Below, one piece after another: positions 62,442 to 64,000 of a DNA stretch of 64,000 nt. The stretch covers positions 2,356,001 to 2,420,000 of the forward strand of contig NZ_CP032762.1 of the NCBI RefSeq assembly GCF_003641205.1, in the 5' to 3' direction. Positions within the stretch are counted from its first letter, which is position 1; each line of letters begins with the position of its first letter. A program made the position numbers and the translations under genes. Under the pieces are notes generated by a model. That model was not told the DNA's origin. It did no database searches and worked only from the letters and a program-made list of their open reading frames with translations. The DNA is from Rhodococcus sp. P1Y. Its GTDB lineage: Bacteria; Actinomycetota; Actinomycetes; Mycobacteriales; Mycobacteriaceae.

Positions 62442-64000
62442 ATGATCGATACATGGACGGACGGTCTGCGCCTTCCCCTGCTGATGAGCCCGACGCGAAT
62501 CGGATCCAGAGTGGTCAAGAACCGAATAGTGTCGCCGCCGCACGGCACGTATTTCGCTGCAGGCGGTCGGGTCACCGACCAGCAAGTGGACTACTACGCC
62601 GAACGCGCTGCCGGCGGCGTGGGGATGATCGTCGTGGGCAACATGTCCGCGTGGAGCCGATCGAAGACCGGCGGCGGACAGAACTACGCGTTCTCACCGG
62701 ACGCAGTGGACGGCCATCGCCGACTCGCCGATGCAGTACACGAGCACGGAACACTACTTTTGGCGCAGCTATGGGACGGGGGGCGCCAAGGCTCGTCACG
62801 CGCGAGCCATCTACCGCTTCTGTCCTCCTCGCCGCTCCCGGACACCGTGGTCCGCGAGATCCCCAAACAGATCGAGGAATCCGAGATCGCCGACATGATC
62901 TCCAGTTTCGCCAGATCCGCAGCACTGCTGGAACAGGCCGGATGGGATGGGATCGAACTGCTTGCGGCACAGGGGTACGGGCTCGCGCAGTTCCTCTCGC
63001 CTCAGATGAACCACCGACAAGACCGGTGGGGAGGAACCCCGGAGAACCGAGTGCGAGTGGTGACCGAGATCGTGAGCTCGATCCGGTCCGTAGTGACGAA
63101 AGACTTCCTGGTCGGAGTCCGCATCAACGGCGACGACATGATCGCCGGCGGTAACACTCCGGACGATGCCGTTGCGACGGCCCTGCTCCTGGAGGCGACC
63201 GGCGGCGTCGACTACCTCAATGTCAGCGGAGCAAGCAACGAGAACTATCCGCTCTGGATCGCGGACATGGGCCACGACACAGCGATGTTCGTCGACGCAG
63301 CACGCAAGATCAAGGACGAAGTGTCGATTCCGGTGATGGTCGCCACGCGAATCAAGGATCCGCTCATCGCCGAGTCGGTTCTTGCGGAAGGTTCAACTGA
63401 TCTGGTGGGAATGAACCGTGCATTGATCGCCGACCCCACGATGCCGAACAAGATCGAGTCGGGCCACCTCAGTCAGGTCCGACCCTGTATCAGCTGCAAT
63501 CAAGGATGCGTCGGTAAGACAGCGGCAGGCGGTCAGATGGAATGCACCGTCAACCCCAGGGTCGGGTTCGAAGGGACAACGATTCAGGGGCGCGTTGGTC
63601 GGCAGTCCGTGGCCGTCGTCGGCGGCGGTCCGGCGGGGATGCAAGCGGCGGTGGTCAGTGCTGAACGCGGCGCCGACGTGGTTCTGTTCGAGTCCAGAGA
63701 CCTTCTTGGAGGACAGATAGAGCTGGCCTCCCGCGCCGCGTCGCGGGCTGAGTTCGGCTTGCTGGTCGAGCATCTGAAACGGCGGCTTGCTGCGCTGGAT
63801 GTCGATGTACGGTTGGGGGTTTCTGCGACCGTCGCCGATCTCGATCCGTTCGACCACATTTTTCTCGCAACAGGGTCGATCCCATGGCGGACAGGCTTCT
63901 CCACACACCGCCCCGACGTTCATGCAATTCCCGGCCACGACCTCCCCCATGTCTTCACAGCCGTGGACGCGTTCGAGCGCGTACAGCACATTGGACACCG
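62442..64000 (+). CDS. 2,4-dienoyl-CoA reductase-like flavin/iron-sulphur oxidoreductase (3' truncated)
   Basis: Open from ATG 62442 to the window end (519 codons). The N-terminal OYE-type TIM barrel starts MSPTRIGSRVVKNRIVSPPH, with GWDGIELLAAQGYGLAQFLS and HRQDRWGGTPENR. A 4Fe-4S site CISCNQGC plus a later Cys (MECTVNP) follows at about residues 348-372. The last part has an FAD/NAD(P) domain with VAVVGGGPAGMQAAVV. This is the FadH/DcrA/trimethylamine dehydrogenase layout. It reduces conjugated double bonds, fitting the beta-oxidation block. Its C-terminal end lies outside the window. Confidence 0.92.
   Translation, partial: MIDTWTDGLRLPLLMSPTRIGSRVVKNRIVSPPHGTYFAAGGRVTDQQVDYYAERAAGGVGMIVVGNMSAWSRSKTGGGQNYAFSPDAVDGHRRLADAVHEHGTLLLAQLWDGGRQGSSRASHLPLLSSSPLPDTVVREIPKQIEESEIADMISSFARSAALLEQAGWDGIELLAAQGYGLAQFLSPQMNHRQDRWGGTPENRVRVVTEIVSSIRSVVTKDFLVGVRINGDDMIAGGNTPDDAVATALLLEATGGVDYLNVSGASNENYPLWIADMGHDTAMFVDAARKIKDEVSIPVMVATRIKDPLIAESVLAEGSTDLVGMNRALIADPTMPNKIESGHLSQVRPCISCNQGCVGKTAAGGQMECTVNPRVGFEGTTIQGRVGRQSVAVVGGGPAGMQAAVVSAERGADVVLFESRDLLGGQIELASRAASRAEFGLLVEHLKRRLAALDVDVRLGVSATVADLDPFDHIFLATGSIPWRTGFSTHRPDVHAIPGHDLPHVFTAVDAFERVQHIGH

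Overview
The window reads as the chromosome of a high-GC actinobacterium of the Rhodococcus/Nocardia type (Corynebacteriales). The basis is the gene order prs-glmU-tRNA-Gln, mfd-mazG and eno-ftsB-DUF501-ppx, the many GTG/TTG starts, the many 4-bp stop/start overlaps, and the density of TetR regulators and catabolic genes. This assignment is an inference from gene content; no 16S gene or other marker is present.

Region 1 (1-21.3 kb) is core genome. It holds a truncated sensor histidine kinase, a zinc-ribbon protein, prs and glmU (minus strand) with tRNA-Gln, two TetR regulators (one of the gamma-butyrolactone-receptor type), mfd and mazG, a RibD/DHFR-type reductase, the iron-uptake operon efeU-efeO-efeB, a lytic transglycosylase lipoprotein, eno-ftsB-DUF501-ppx, an AtoE-type transporter and a tRNA with a UAA anticodon. 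Small palindromic repeats sit at gene ends here.

Region 2 (21.3-24.5 kb) is a small, visibly less GC-rich accessory islet beside that tRNA. It has a nucleotidyltransferase-like gene translationally coupled to an unknown partner, and a tyrosine integrase that has lost its N-terminus.

Region 3 (24.5-37.4 kb) is a ten-gene divergent catabolic locus. The left operon encodes a maleate-isomerase-like protein, a VOC protein, an 81-aa protein, an alpha/beta hydrolase and an aromatic-acid MFS transporter. The right operon encodes HyuA- and HyuB-type subunits (HyuB carries a C-terminal zinc domain like an acetone-carboxylase gamma subunit), an aryl-AMP/CoA ligase, an aryl-CoA-type flavin monooxygenase and a TetR. 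The two operons face each other through mirrored promoters, each with the same operator over its -10 box. The set looks like an aromatic-acid pathway ending in maleate/fumarate that I cannot match to a known pathway.

Region 4 (37.7-39.6 kb) has a decayed CPBP protease remnant and an SDR-TetR operon with two opposed 16-mer operators.

Region 5 (40.1-50.9 kb) is a second catabolic locus: cyclase-family hydrolase, 6-oxocamphor-hydrolase-like crotonase, a three-subunit molybdenum hydroxylase, a VOC protein, a LacI regulator with a frameshifted tail, an MHS transporter, a ketopantoate-reductase-like enzyme and an aldo/keto reductase. Two LacI-type operators tie the first gene and the transporter together. 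The logic suggests hydroxylation or hydration of a cyclic ketone to a beta-diketone followed by retro-Claisen cleavage.

Region 6 (51.1-54.0 kb) has an ArsR-type regulator divergent from a frameshifted MFS exporter and an LLM flavin monooxygenase, with an 18-bp perfect palindrome between them.

Region 7 (54-64 kb) is a lipid/CoA-type block: SDR, acyl-CoA dehydrogenase, FabG-like SDR and thiolase on the minus strand, then TetR and VOC, and divergently a 6PGDH-like reductase and a 2,4-dienoyl-CoA-reductase-like flavoenzyme cut by the window end.
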